DNA of 64,000 nucleotides from assembly GCF_017591435.1 (NCBI RefSeq), contig NC_059285.1, forward strand, positions 26,581,912 through 26,645,911, read 5' to 3'. Origin of the DNA: Portunus trituberculatus (lineage: Eukaryota; Arthropoda; Malacostraca; Decapoda; Portunidae). The notes below the pieces were generated by a model, which worked only from the letters and a program-made list of their open reading frames with translations, had not been told where the DNA came from and did not search any database. Position numbers and translations under genes: made by a program. Positions 27,912 through 40,268 of the stretch are shown piece after piece. Numbering within the stretch: position 1 is the first letter of the stretch; each line of letters starts with the position of its first letter.

Positions 27912-28084
27912 GAATGAAAAATAAACTAAAATAAAAATAGAAATAAATCAATAAATAAAAAAGGAATAATAGAATAAAATAAATGAAAAAAATATATAGA
28001 TAAAAGATAAATAAATAAAAAGGTCTAATAATAATTATTCAATAACTCCTGCTCTACTGAATGAGCATTTAGAACAGTGTTTGC

Positions 28085-28870
28085 CTTTTGGCCCTTTATT
28101 TGTCATTAGGTACTTTAAGTTTCTGGGTGCTGGGCCATTCCTTCATCACAGTCATCTTTACATGATTAGTGCATATTCCAGCCTCACTTACGATGTAGCA
28201 GTAATTGAATATCTTTGTGAAACAGACAGCATTTCTTTAAGCTGAGCTTATGGTGTTTGGCTCTAAACCGGCCAAACTCCTCTGACAACCTCTCCAGCTC
28301 CTGCTCGAAGGTCTTACCGAAGACAGTCACGTCAATGGGTCTTCCGGTGGAGTTCTTCCAGCACCTTCTTTATCAGGCGCTCGTATATGGCTGGCGCAAT
28401 GCATAGAACAAAGTGCATCATCTTGAATTACCATAGCCTTTTCCGTAGAAGGTTGTTTTTTCTCTTTTCTTCTCCGCTATCTTGACTTGGTAGTACTCAG
28501 ACTTCATATCCAGTGTCGTAAACCATTAACATCAACAAGAGTATCAAATGTGTCGTCGGTCCGTGGCAGGGGATATGAATCCTTCATGGTAATGTCATTG
28601 AGGACCCAATATTCTACGCATCAGCTGAGGGAACCATCCTTTTCCCCACCAGCACGACAACAGAAGCCAGTGGGCTGCTGGACTGCCCAATTACTCATTG
28701 CTGCATTAACTTCCAAATCACCTACATTTCTTGGAATCGAGTTGGTGTTATCATGCAAGGAGTTTGCTTCACTGGGCAATGGCTCCCTGTATCGATGTAG
28801 TGCTCTTCCACTTCCAGGTCCGTACACCCAAAGTCCAGGTCATTCACATTTTCCACAAGAAGTTGTTTCT
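28085..28870 (-). pseudogene. Gypsy G2 RT fragment
   Basis: The left end encodes IVSEAGICTNHVKMTVMKEW, the thumb/connection motif of Gypsy RT, ending at a stop near 28086. Upstream are a palm segment similar to G1 and, at 28700-28860, the region preceding RT. The YxDD box is disrupted by a small deletion near 28335. Broken. Confidence 0.7.
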
Positions 28871-28879
28871 GTAGTAGCA

Positions 28880-31800
28880 AAGGAGGAGGTAGTAGACACC
28901 TACCGAACCGAAAATTTATTCCTAGCGAGGTCTAATAGCACTGGTTCAAGGGATGAACCTTCCATTAAAGCTAGTAGTGATCTCGCTAACATTTCTCTTT
29001 GTGTCTCACAACTCTAGGAGGCAGTCACAACCTGCCCTCTAAAGACAACTCTCTTTCTTCACACAAAACTACATGCACTTGTTACACACTTAAAATTCAA
29101 AATTTAAAATGGCGATCCCAAATCTAGCTTTAGAGTCTCTTTCTAGATAGGGGACCAGAAATGTCCCCAGATCGGACTGCTCTCTCGGTGGCGACCTAAA
29201 ATGTGTTGACGCCTCCCTCGACTTTTTCTTCAATAACTTCTGCAACATTCGTGATTTTACATCTAATTTATAATCTGTAAAACAACACCTCTCATCTTCT
29301 TTTCCTCACCGAAACACAGTTGTCTGAGGCAACTGAGACTAGCCCCTTTTCTGTTCCCTTCTACTTTCTCTATTTTCATTTTCTCTCCAAAGCTGGATAT
29401 TGCGTCTATGTGCACAACGACCTAACTTGCTCTCGTACCCACGCTCTTGAATCTTCCGAGTTTTACACCATCTGGCTTAGACTCAATAGTCATTCTCAAA
29501 CTAAATTTATCTGTGCTGTCTATCTCTCCCCTAACTCCTCTGACTATAGTAAATTCTTTGACTATTTAACTTCCAAAGTGGAGCACATTCTGTCCCTCTA
29601 CCCTTTCGCAGAGATCTCCATTCTTGGAGATTTCAATGTTCACCACCAGTTTTGGCTTTCCTCTCCTTTCACTGACCATCCTGGTGAACTAGCCTTCAAC
29701 TTTGCTATCCTCCATGACCTTGAGCAACTGATACAACACCCTACTCGTATCCCTGACCGTCTTGGAAATACGCCGAACATTCTTGATCTTTTCCTCACCT
29801 TTAATCATTCAGTTTATGTTGTTATCCTATCTTCTCCGTTGGGCTCCTCCGATCATAATCTCATTTCTTTTTTTGTCCTATTTCTCCAATATATCCTCAG
29901 GATCCCCCAAAACGAAGGTGCCTCTGGCGTTTTGCCTCTGCCAGGTGGGGGGGGGGACCTGAGGAGGTATTATGCTGATTCTCTCTTAAATGATAATTGT
30001 TTCCGTGCCAGAGACCCATCTCTGTGTGCTGAACGCAAAACAGAGGTGATAGTGTCTGGCATGGAGGTGTACATTCCTCATTCTTTTTCTCATCCAAAAC
30101 GTTGTAAACCTTGGTTTAACGCAGCCTTTTCTCATGCTATACGAGTGGTTAAGAGGGAGAGAAAGGGAGAGGGGAAGAGGTATTGGAAAGGGTTATAAAC
30201 CTGATATACATGATGATAGAGAGGTTGCCCAAAGAAAGGTACTTGAGCCTTCAGTCTCTTGAATCTCATCCTCTTTATATTTCTGCCCTGAATAATGCCA
30301 AGTCTGTTCTTCAACTTGCCAAACACTCATTCATAGATAGAAAATGTCAAAATCTTTCAAACTCTAACTCCCCTCGAGACTTCTGGCATCTAGCCAAAAC
30401 ATCTCCAATAACATACTTCTTCATCTTTCCCTTCTTTATTTCATCCTTATGGCAACACTGACATCTCTTCTGTTTCTAAAGCTAACTCTTCTCTCAATCC
30501 TTAGCTAAAAACTCCGCCTTGGATGATTCTGGGCTTGTCCTCCTCTCCTCCTCCCTCTGACTATTTCATGTCTACAATTAAAATTCTTCGTAATGATGTT
30601 TTCCATGCCCTCGCTGGCCTAAACCCTCGGAAGGCTTATGGACCTGATGGGGTCCCTCCTATTGTTCTCAAAACTGTGCTTCCGTGCTTGCACCTTGCCT
30701 GGCCAAACTCTTTCAACTTTGTCTATCGACTTCTACCTTTCCTTCTTGCTGGAAGTTTGCCTACATTCAGCCTGTTCCTAAAAAGGGTGACCGTTCTAAT
30801 CCCTCAAACTACCGTCCTATAGCTTTAATCTCTTGCTTGTCTAAAGTTTTTGAATCTATCCTGAATAGGAAGATTCTCAAACATCTGTCACTTCACAATC
30901 TTCTGTCTGATCGCCAGTATGGCTTCCGTCAAGGTCGCTCTACTGGTGATCTTCTGGCTTTCCTTACTGAGTCTTGGTCATCCTCTTTAGAGATTTCGGT
31001 GAAACTTTTGCTGTCGCGTTAGACATATCAAAAGCTTTTGATAGAGTCTGGCACAAAGCTTTGATTTCAAACTGCCCTCCTACGGTTTCTATCCTTCTCC
31101 CTGCAACATTATCTCTGGTTTTCTTTTCAACCGTTCTATTGCAGCTGTGGTAGACGGCCACTGTCCTTCTCCTAAATCTATTAATAGTTGAGTTTCTCAG
31201 AGTTCTTTCCTGTCACCCTCTCTCTTTCTATTATCCATTAATGACCTTCTTCACCAAACTTCTTGCCCTATCCACTCCCACGCTGATGATACCACCTTTC
31301 CACGTCCTTTCAGAGACGTCCAACCCTTCAAGAAGTCAGCAGATCACGCAGGGGCGCCACAGAACGACTGACTTTTGATCTTTCTAAAATTTCTGATTGG
31401 GGCAGAGAAAATCTAGTAGTTTTCAATGCCTCAAAACTCAATTCCTCCATCTATCAACTCGACACAACCTTCCAGACAACTATTCCCCCTTCTTCAATGA
31501 CACTCAACTGTCTCCCTCTTCCACACTGAATATCCTCGGTCTGTCCTTTACTCATAATCTTAACTGGAAACTTCACATCTCATCTCTTGCTAAAACAGCT
31601 TCTATGAAGTTAGGCGTTCTGCGGCGTCTCCGCCAGTTTTTCTCGCCCCTCCAACTGCTAACTCTGTACAAGGGCCTTATCCGTCCTTGTATGGAGTACT
31701 CTTCGCATGTTTGGGGGTTTCACTCATACAGCTTTATTAGATAGGGTGGAATCAAAAGCTTTTCGTCTCATCAACTCCTCTCCTCTGACTGACTGTCTTC

Positions 31801-32200
31801 AGCCTCTTTCTCACCGCCGAAATGTTGCATCTCTTTCTATCTTTTATTGATAACTGTTTTACTGATCTTGCTAACTGCATGCCTCCCCTCCTGGTACCTC
31901 GCTGCATAAAACTTTCTTCTTCCTCTGATCCTATTCTGTCCAACCCTCTAATACAAGAGTTAACGAGTACTCTCAATCATTCATACTTTTCACTGGTAAA
32001 GTCTGGATCTCTCTACCTGCTTCTGTATTTCTATCTTACTACGACTTAGCTTCTTTTAAGAGTGAGGTGTTGAGACATTTGTCCCTTGTTTTTGGATAGG
32101 TGTTGAGACATTTGTCCCTTGTTTTTTGGATGAGTCTTTTGACTTTTCAGGGAACCCTCATTTCCAATGGGCCTTTTTTTCTAACATTTGGTTACCCTTG
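28880..32200 (+). mobile_element. LINE family A, copy A4, near full length, inserted in Gypsy G2
   Basis: Plus-strand copy of about 3.3 kb. The 5' end is GGAGGAGGTAGTAGACACC at 28885, shared with A1, A7 and A8, and the leader runs to about 29100. ORF and 3' region follow; the 3' boundary near 32200 is approximate. A 33-bp tandem duplication (32066-32098 and 32099-32132) spans the ORF stop. No clear target duplication. Confidence 0.87.
29109..32099 (+). pseudogene. LINE family A ORF (endonuclease-RT), copy A4, broken
   Basis: ATG at 29109 (MAIPNLALESLS), then an early stop. Endonuclease is clear at 29320-29940: FHFLSKAGYCVYVHNDL, FYTIWLRLN, AEISILGDFNVHHQFWLSS (GDFN), IPDRLGNTPNILDLFLTFNH, PLGSSDHNLISFF (SDHN). 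Linker NSNSPRDFWHLAKTS. RT: LNPRKAYGPDGVPPIVLK, YRPIALISCLSKVFESILN, QYGFRQGRSTGDLLAFLTE, motif A (AFDRVW), the YADD box as SHADDT near 31280, then LGLSFTHNLNWKLHISSL and YKGLIRPCMEYSSHVWG. The stop is at 32096-32098 or so. About eight frame changes or stops. Confidence 0.85.
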
Positions 32201-33900
32201 GCAGCGTTTCCTCTTGCATTAATAAAAAGTACCACTTGGTGCCCTGGCTGATCCCCTGAAACATCCCCACAATTATTCGTTTTATCTTCCTTGGACGATG
32301 GAAGAAGTTTGCCACGATGACAGGCACTACTTCTGCAGGATCAACCAAAGTTCTACCCACTATTACTCTTTCTTCCATCGAGCATGGACTCACCATGCTT
32401 TACCACACAGAGGCTGGCTTGGAAGGTGCCCTTAACTTCACAGGGTAGAAGCATCGTTGACTTTGGGGTATAACAGTAGTGCGTTTGACCATCACTGCAC
32501 ACCCTTCCTTATTCACCGTCCTTAGCGACACCATCTTTCTCCTAACAGTCAGTTGATACTTATGGAAGTCCAATTCACACCTACGGCAAACAAGATAATC
32601 GATACTTAGGATGGATGGATCCTTTGTATCAGCCACATACACGGAGAGGGACTCCTCCTTTTCCCCAAACTGAAACTCCACATCCACTTTGAATTCTGCG
32701 CATTGTCCAGTGACTTTGCACAGTCACTGTGATTTTACTGGGAGCTGCCAATGACTGATCATATCTGGCGTCACCATTGTCCTCTCTGACCCCGTGTCGA
32801 GAACCACAGGCTAGAACACTGTGTCTATCTTCCCTTCCATCTGGCAGCTAGAAATTGTGGCCTTCTTGCACGATGTCTTATGGGCATTACAAGACCGATT
32901 GGTTGTTGTCCTCCTGACACTATCCATGCATAGTTTTCCTGATTCGGGGCTCGCTTTTTCTCTAGCTGTACCCTTCTTTTGGCACTCCTTCTGCCAATGG
33001 GCCTTCTCCCCACAGTTCCAGCACTCAAGTCCTCCTCTGAGCTTCTTTCTCGTATTGCCTTCTTGTTCCCTCTTCTCCTTGTAGATATTGTCTTTCTTGT
33101 GTCCCATCTCGCAGTACTAGCTAGCATGCTCTTTTAAATTTTTCCGCATCGCTGACTGTGCCAAAGCTTGATTCGTCCCTGTGACATGACAAAACTGTAC
33201 TTCACCAGGACTCGAACTCCATTTCACTGGCCAGAATTTTTTGCTTGGATGATGGTTTAGATTACTTTTTTTGTAGTTTTAGTTGTGATCTGTCCAGTGT
33301 CGATTATCTGGTTGTGCAGTAGTACCATCTCAGGCTAATGTTAGCCTTTTAATAAGCCTAGTGTCCCATACCCTCCAGGTCCTGAGCCAACTCCTGCAGG
33401 GACTCACCATGCCTCCTGATGTGGGTCCAGAATCTGGCCCTGAAGAATTTATCCTGGTATTTCATCCCATACCACTGCTCCAACGCTTGTGCCAGCCTGT
33501 AGTATAGCTGCCCTTCGTTCTTGTTCTTGTTCGTTTTCTGTTCTTCCTTCATTTTTGTCTATTCTTCCATTATTCTTGCCTGTTCTTTTCCCATTCTTGC
33601 TTGTTCTTCCTTTATTAATTTTCTCGTCTCTTCTTCCATTTCCTTCTGGTGCTGATCCATTTTCAATGCCACTTCCATCACTCCTTGGTGCAGTGACTCG
33701 CATTCCTGTCATACACCTTGCAACTATTCCTGTAGCCTCGACATAGTTCTTCCTGTTGTTCTCTTTAGTGTCCTTGTATTTATTTCTTGCTGTGTCGTCT
33801 GCAGATAATTCTTCAGTTCTTTTTGTGTTGAATCTTCAGTCTTTGCTGTGTTGTATGCAGCTGATTCTTCTGTTCTTGTTCTGTTCTGTCTTATTTTTCT
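32190..33900 (-). pseudogene. Gypsy G2 gag and protease remnants
   Basis: Gag: an N-terminal charged coiled coil (33540-33900), LAQALEQWYGMKYQDKFFRA and HGESLQELAQDLEGMGH. Nucleocapsid: CWNCGEKAHWQKEC, a CX2CX4HX4C knuckle, near 33000-33040. Protease: VVLDTGSERTMV near 32780-32815 (DTGS active site), followed by VEFQFGEKEESLSVYVADTK and CRRCELDFHKYQLTVR. Then VGRTLVDPAEVVPVIVANF in the spacer to RT. An in-frame stop lies just before the protease. Confidence 0.8.
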
Positions 33901-33941
33901 TGTTTCTGTATATGTTCCTTTAGTTCTTCTCTGGCGACTGG

Positions 33942-34060
33942 GGAACTCTGGCGACTGGGTTGCTTGACGCCAGAAGAGGGAAGAGTGAGGAACTCTGGGT
34001 ACTGGTTTGCATCACGCCAGAAGAGGGAGGAGTGAGGAACTCTGGGGAATGGGTTACGTC
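33942..34060. repeat. 47-bp tandem repeat, about 2.5 units
   Basis: Units start GGAACTCTGG and contain ACGCCAGAAGAGGGA; located just upstream (on the minus strand) of the Gypsy G2 gag remnant. Confidence 0.8.
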
Positions 34061-35189
34061 ATGTCATGGAGAGGAGAGGAAATATCTGGGAGCTAAGCGC
34101 TTTATCGGAGGGAAAAGAAAGGGGGGAGAAGAGAAGTTGTTTCCTAAACCCAGGACGGGCCAGACTGCGGCCGCAGACACTGATCCTGCCCTAGTGGTTT
34201 AGATATGACTCCCGTGGGAAAGCGTTACACATGCACTGGCCACATTCGGACTCCTGTCTTGGCCATGGCGTCATCGTCGTCGTCGTCGTCGTCTGCGTCA
34301 CACTACCCTCGCCTGCTGAAACAGGCCGTCTTCGGCCGCACGGAGTCCTTGTTGAAATAAAAATCCCCATGACTTGAGCCGCAGTCCTTCGGGGTCGGTC
34401 CCTAGCTGTCGGTTTGGTCTCGGCCACAAGTTTTCATTTTCCTCATAAAGGAAACAAAAGAAAAATTGTTCTACACTTTCATTACAAAACATTAACCTCT
34501 GTAGAGGCGAGGTGAAATGTGTGCTAAAGTTTTGTGCTATATCAGTCTCAAAAAATTAAAGAGCTTGGTACACTGTGCAACTATATTTTGCTCTATATAA
34601 TTATTTTATTAGTATAAAGCTTAAGTAATTAGAAAGAAATACTATAGTAAAATAACAACAGAAAAATACTGGAAGAAGTAAAAGCATGGTAAATCAATAG
34701 ATACATCGTAATATAATGTTTTGAGACCGCTACTCTGAATTGCGAGATATGATATGCTAACCATTTTCTGAATCAAACCAGCCGGTGAACACTGAAAATT
34801 TGACAGTTTGAGTCTTCTCCTTTTATTGTTTTCATATACAAGTTGATCTACGCCACTTGGATTTTTAATTAGCACAAATATGTTGTCTTCCTATTTACTG
34901 TGATCTGCATTAATACACTTCCTATCAATGACGTAGGGCTACTTGTTTGGAAACCTGGAGATGATCAAATAAATTTAAATGGCAACTCATTATAAAGTGA
35001 ACATACTTTTGTTCATGAATAGAGTTTTACCTGTGTGATTTTTACCTGTCACTATTTAGAAAGAATTGTGGAGAAAATATATCACATCAGCTCATTGCAT
35101 CTTTTTGTAGCTCTATAGAATGACATTGTAGGGATGTTTGATAATCCTCTTATGAACTGTAGCCTACTGTTACGCCTAAGTGTTTATCG
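34061..35189. other. Intronic interval without a recognisable gene
   Basis: GC-rich to about 34440 with a (CGT)7 run at 34273-34294, possibly the leader or LTR of Gypsy G2; AT-rich thereafter. No coding frame supported. Confidence 0.5.
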
Positions 35190-35630
35190 CAAGGAAGTTA
35201 TATTGAAGAAGAGGGCGCACGCCTATTCCGCTGTACGAAAAAAAGTGAAGCCAGTGGGCGGAGATTATGAGGCAGTGGGTGGAGCTTACCGTCGTAACTT
35301 ACAACCAAAACATTGCCCTCTCCTGTGTTAAGCAATGGGAATTTGCCGCTTTCTTTTCATTACTAGAGGGAAACTAAGGAAGAACTGATGGTTTAACTTA
35401 TGTAAACTACATTATAGTTTCATAAATATGTCATGTAGATCTGTTATTAACGGTGTTAGTCCGAAATAGCTGCAGTATTGAAAGAAATACAGCAGGACGT
35501 TTCTGGGAGAAATTACTGCAAAAAATTACTTTTTCTCGTTCAATGCATGACAAGGAACAAATAGTGAAGTAAAGACTCAGTGACTGATGCTTTTCCAACA
35601 TGAAATCACACATCATTCTAAATTAAAGCT

Positions 35631-35688
<58 letters not shown>
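35190..35688 (+). repeat. Dispersed repeat R, copy 3, with (AG)n end
   Basis: Full copy without the Harbinger insertion: GTAACTTACAACCAAAAC at about 35293-35310 is the empty-site equivalent of 12413/13789. Ends in (AG)28 at 35633-35688. Confidence 0.88.
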
Positions 35689-35694
<6 letters not shown>

Positions 35695-35712
35695 TTCATG
35701 TATATATCTTAG

Positions 35713-36038
35713 TGTGTGTGTGTGTGTGTTTCACTGTTTGATCTGCTGCAGTCTCTGACGAGACAGCCAGACGTTACCCTACGGAACGAGCTCAGAGCTC
35801 ATTATTTCCGATCTTCGGATAGGCCTGAGACCAGGCACACACCACACACCGGGACAACAAGGTCACAACTCCTCGATTTACATCCCGTACCTACTCACTG
35901 CTAGGTGAACAGGGGCTACACGTGAAAGGAGACACACCTAAATATCTCCACCCGGCCGGGGAATCGAACCCCGGTCCTCTGGCTTGTGAAGCCAGCGCTC
36001 TAACCACTGAGCTACCGAGCGTGTGTGTGTGTGTGTGT
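35713..36038 (-). mobile_element. tRNA-derived SINE, second copy
   Basis: On the minus strand the head at 35945-36020 has an A box TAGCTCAGTGGTTAGAGCG, anticodon arm CTGGC/TTCACAA/GCCAG (anticodon CAC), and B box GGTTCGATTCC. The body shares CCCCTGTTCACCTAGCAGTG and ATGAGCTCTGAGCTCG with the SINE at 16.1-16.3 kb. The D arm differs from that copy. GT runs lie on both sides (35713-35729, 36021-36038). The acceptor stem is mismatched, so it is not a tRNA gene. Confidence 0.85.
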
Positions 36039-36039
36039 C

Positions 36040-36041
<2 letters not shown>

Positions 36042-36105
<64 letters not shown>
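36042..36105. repeat. (GA)32 microsatellite
   Basis: Follows the GT run beside the SINE head. Confidence 0.96.
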
Positions 36106-36110
<5 letters not shown>

Positions 36111-37170
36111 TGCTTTACCAAGAAAAATCTACCTTTGGGCAAAAGTTTCACCTGATATACAGTTTACTTATCCTTCATTTAAATGCACATGTATATGTAC
36201 ATGACCTTGTTCAGTCATACGTTTCCCCCAAAGACAGCTTATCTGTATGTATGATTTATCGTCTAAATCTTCGTGGCACAGTATGCCACGACTATTGCGA
36301 GTTTATTAAGGTCACATATATGGTAGGCAGCCTCGAAACATGAACATAGACGGAAAATAAAGAGCGTAACTCGGGCGTTCCCATGTATTTTTAATGGGCT
36401 GTCGGCAATGTTTTGGATGTAAGGGGGTTAGGGACAGCAGCAAACCAATAGCGCGCTGGCTACAATTTTATGACAGCATGCCGCCTTCTGTTATAAAACC
36501 TCCTTGGTTTATCCATTTCATTACTGGGATGCACTTTTTACCACGAGTTTTTGTTATGAATAGACAATTTATATTTACATTAGGAAGGGTCTATGGAGGT
36601 CAGAAGATTAATGCAGTCTTCACTATTTTAATCCCCTTATAATTTTCTGAAGCTGTATGAAATCGCTAAATAGTAAGCAGAATGAATATGAAATACACGT
36701 CACGGTACTGAAGAGATAAAGTCTTCGATTGATACATAGAATGACTAGTACCTTGATTTATTTATGAATAGTCAAGGTTTTATGTTACTAATTACCTGAT
36801 TTAATTACTTTCTAATGAGCTATATAAGTTAACCAGTAAATTCGCTAACTCAGAGATGTCTGACCGATTGAAAGATATAACGAGATACCGAACTCAATAG
36901 CTATTTAACTAACAATAACTACTTAGCAATAACTAAAGGTGGCTGAATGAATGACTCTGCTAGACTGCCTGAGTAAGTGATAGCCTATAGATACTCCACA
37001 TTATATGATTCACTGTTATACAATATTTCGCTTAAACGATTTTTGTTATTTTTTCTTACTACCTTTTACCTTCAAAACAATTGTTTATGCTTTCCTTTTA
37101 CGATCACTGGAGTGCGCACTAATTCTATAGGCAAGTAAAGGTACATATGTTTGGTTATATTAGTATGTAT

Positions 37171-37172
<2 letters not shown>
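36106..37172. other. Intronic interval without a recognisable gene
   Basis: AT-rich, no supported coding frame. A small perfect hairpin (TCGTGGCA...TGCCACGA) lies near 36270-36291. Confidence 0.5.

Positions 37173-37260
<88 letters not shown>
37173..37260. repeat. (AT)44 microsatellite
   Basis: Pure AT run. Confidence 0.96.
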
Positions 37261-37265
<5 letters not shown>

Positions 37266-37338
37266 ACACACGCACAGAAGGTGACATTCCAAGGAAAATC
37301 TCGCCTTAATGTAAGAACATAAAACAAATATAAACTAT

Positions 37339-37418
37339 TTGTGCCCCCGGCGTGGGCGCAAACGTCCGTCATCTGCATGAGAGGCACCACCTCAGCCACA
37401 GAGCCATCCCGGCCCCAA
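37339..37418 (-). repeat. Degraded tRNA-like sequence, possible SINE head
   Basis: On the minus strand GGCTCTGTGGCTGAGGTGG resembles an A box and a downstream GTTTGCGCC a worn B box. No cloverleaf was formed by eye. Weak call. Confidence 0.3.
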
Positions 37419-37448
37419 AAAAGAAAACAATTCAAGTTCAGTGGTAAC

Positions 37449-37563
37449 CTCATCTCTTGTTAAAACAGCTTTTATGAAGTTAGGTGATCGGCGGCGTCTT
37501 CCCCAGTTTTTCTCACCTCTCCAACTGCTAACTGTACAAGGGCCTTATCCGTCCTTATATGGA
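37449..37563 (+). mobile_element. LINE family A fragment A5a (RT C-terminal part)
   Basis: Encodes the LAKTASMKLGVLRR to YKGLIRP region in broken form. It abuts fragment A5b, which is in the opposite orientation. Confidence 0.75.
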
Positions 37564-37576
37564 TTTTTTTAAAATT

Positions 37577-37905
37577 TTTTATGAAGGGAAGAGAGCCAGC
37601 CAAGGGCAAAAAAAAAAAAAAAAGAAAGATTAAAAAACGGCCCAATTGAGTGCTGGCTCTCTACAAAGAGAAACACGTCAGCCAAAATTAGGGAGCAAAT
37701 GCCTTGATACCTCCCTCTTAAAAGAAGACAAGTCGTAGGAAGTCGGAAATACAGATGCAGGAAGGGCTTTCCAGAGTTTACCAGTGAAAGGTATGAATGA
37801 TTGAGAGTACTGATTAACTCTTGCGCTAGAGAGTTGGACAGAATAGGGATGAGAGGAAGAAGAAAGCCTTCTGCAGCGAGGCCGCAGGAGGAGGAGAGGC
37901 ATGCA
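37577..37905 (-). mobile_element. LINE family A fragment A5b (3' end), cut by the assembly gap
   Basis: Minus-strand 3' end with QSFIPFTGKLWKALPASV and FKREVSRHLLPNFG; continues into the gap at 37906, so its true extent is unknown. Confidence 0.82.
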
Positions 37906-38405
37906 NNNNNNNNNNNNNNNNNNNNNNNNNNNNNNNNNNNNNNNNNNNNNNNNNNNNNNNNNNNNNNNNNNNNNNNNNNNNNNNNNNNNNNNNNNNNNNN
38001 NNNNNNNNNNNNNNNNNNNNNNNNNNNNNNNNNNNNNNNNNNNNNNNNNNNNNNNNNNNNNNNNNNNNNNNNNNNNNNNNNNNNNNNNNNNNNNNNNNNN
38101 NNNNNNNNNNNNNNNNNNNNNNNNNNNNNNNNNNNNNNNNNNNNNNNNNNNNNNNNNNNNNNNNNNNNNNNNNNNNNNNNNNNNNNNNNNNNNNNNNNNN
38201 NNNNNNNNNNNNNNNNNNNNNNNNNNNNNNNNNNNNNNNNNNNNNNNNNNNNNNNNNNNNNNNNNNNNNNNNNNNNNNNNNNNNNNNNNNNNNNNNNNNN
38301 NNNNNNNNNNNNNNNNNNNNNNNNNNNNNNNNNNNNNNNNNNNNNNNNNNNNNNNNNNNNNNNNNNNNNNNNNNNNNNNNNNNNNNNNNNNNNNNNNNNN
38401 NNNNN
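37906..38405. other. Assembly gap, 500 N
   Basis: Exactly 500 N, probably a placeholder length. Confidence 0.99.
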
Positions 38406-38770
38406 GGATTGAGGGTTCGCATGAACATATGATGATCCCAACACTTGGATAACACTTATTACACACCTGCCTATGTGCAAAAATAGAGATAAGTGCTATC
38501 GGTGAACACACCTTTCTACCTGTTTTCCTGCTCTACCACTGCTATGCGATACCAATGAAAGTCACGAAGCACTTTTAACCCAAAAGGAGGCCACTTGATC
38601 GCACAAAGGTAAATTTAAACCACACGCAGAGTAAGTCATAGAAAAAAAAAAAACATCAAAGTCAAAACACCACAGAAACAAATAAGAAAATAATGTAATC
38701 AGAGAAAAAAAGTCACTGGAAAAATGGAACACTGAACAGGGGTTATAATAGTCCTGTCACGGTCGCCAAT
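38406..38770 (-). other. Leader of an LTR retrotransposon entering the gap
   Basis: Non-coding sequence directly downstream (minus strand) of the LTR at 38771-39493. It starts with a primer-binding site, TGGCGACCGTGACAGGAC, at about 38751-38768. The rest of the element is lost in, or beyond, the gap. Confidence 0.6.
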
Positions 38771-39493
<723 letters not shown>

Positions 39494-39512
39494 AGTGATC
39501 ACCTCTATAATC

Positions 39513-39518
<6 letters not shown>

Positions 39519-39551
<33 letters not shown>
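39519..39551. repeat. (TG)n microsatellite upstream of the terminal exon
   Basis: Ends about 35 bp before the splice acceptor at 39586. Confidence 0.95.
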
Positions 39552-39553
<2 letters not shown>

Positions 39554-39586
39554 ATGAAACAACAAAAAAATATTTTTCTTTCCTAG

Positions 39587-39832
39587 GTGTGCTTACGAGG
39601 ACCAGAAGAACGTTGTGAGTGGCTGCAGGGTCGCCTTTACCGCCGTTGCATGAAGACACTACGCCACAACAGGACAGCTCTTGCGCTACCTCACCACAAC
39701 AGCATTCGGTTAATGGCTGATGGATCTCGCCACCGAAAACTTTCAAAGTTCGCTTATAAACGCCGGATGGCACTCTGGAGGCGGCTTCGGCAACCTCAAC
39801 CTGCTATTGGTTACATCCCTAAGAAATGGTAA
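39587..39832 (+). CDS. TIMP-like metalloproteinase inhibitor, terminal exon
   Basis: An acceptor (TTTTTCTTTCCTAG) precedes 81 codons and a TAA at 39830-39832. The phase matches the exon ending at 27783. The junction gives the C-x-C...C arrangement of TIMPs, and PEERCEWLQG resembles the conserved Cys-Leu-Trp block of the TIMP C-terminal domain. A third Cys (RRCMKTLRH) follows, after which the protein turns into a strongly basic tail (RHRKLSKFAYKRRM, LWRRLRQ) ending IPKKW. The six-Cys C-terminal domain of vertebrate TIMPs is therefore not complete, so this may be a divergent form. The tail could bind heparan-type glycans (speculative). Confidence 0.72.
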   Translation: MCLRGPEERCEWLQGRLYRRCMKTLRHNRTALALPHHNSIRLMADGSRHRKLSKFAYKRRMALWRRLRQPQPAIGYIPKKW

Positions 39833-40268
39833 TGACCCGTCTTAAACAACTTTTTCCTTCTTTTCCTGCTGTCTTAGCCACATACATAGCGCAGTGCCAT
39901 TAAAGCAACATGCTAACTGACACTGACACTTGCACAACTTAACAAATATTATTTTACTAGTCTGTTGTACGCTTGTTGCCCTAACCCAGTTTGGAACATG
40001 TTCCATACTGGATTGGCATGTATACCACTTTGAAATAGATATAGACTGTCCATGTGATGTGATGCAGTCTTCTTAATACTAAGAGGTATATTCTTTACCA
40101 CATTTGGAACATACCTCCATGTTTTAGGTGTGTACCAGGATGAATTGAAATATGCTCTGTTCTGCACTATGTTGTGTCTTGGTGTACTATGGATCACATT
40201 ACACTTGTGGAAAGAAAGGTTTGTGATGTTCCCTATCCTGTAATAAAGTTGTAATGCCATTAAATAAA
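39833..40268 (+). other. Probable 3' UTR of the TIMP-like gene
   Basis: Follows the TAA. AATAAA poly(A) signals occur at 40242-40247 and 40263-40268. The end is inferred. Confidence 0.4.

Larger units (their letters stand above)
28085..34150 (-). mobile_element. Ty3/Gypsy element G2, split by LINE copy A4
   Basis: Minus-strand gag (33350-33900), zinc knuckle (33000-33070), protease (32400-32800) and the protease-RT spacer (32205-32396) lie right of a plus-strand LINE; the RT portion (28085-28870) lies left of it. Rejoined conceptually, the order is normal gag-PR-RT. No LTR or integrase was identified, so the element is truncated after RT and its 5' boundary is uncertain. It is related to fragment G1 at 16.6-17.8 kb. 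Confidence 0.82.

Noticed and set aside
35945..36020. tRNA-Val gene
   Set aside because: A and B boxes and the anticodon arm are good, but the acceptor stem does not pair and a SINE body follows.
36270..36291. Perfect hairpin TCGTGGCA...TGCCACGA as a terminator or regulatory RNA
   Set aside because: Short isolated palindrome in an intron, no other copy or context noticed.
37569..38511. Open frames of 180-300 codons across the gap
   Set aside because: They consist mostly of unknown residues from the 500 N.
39949..40260. Minus-strand frame of 103 codons behind the TIMP-like stop codon
   Set aside because: No recognisable domain; it lies in the presumed 3' UTR. A LINE C-terminus was considered but no motif supports it.
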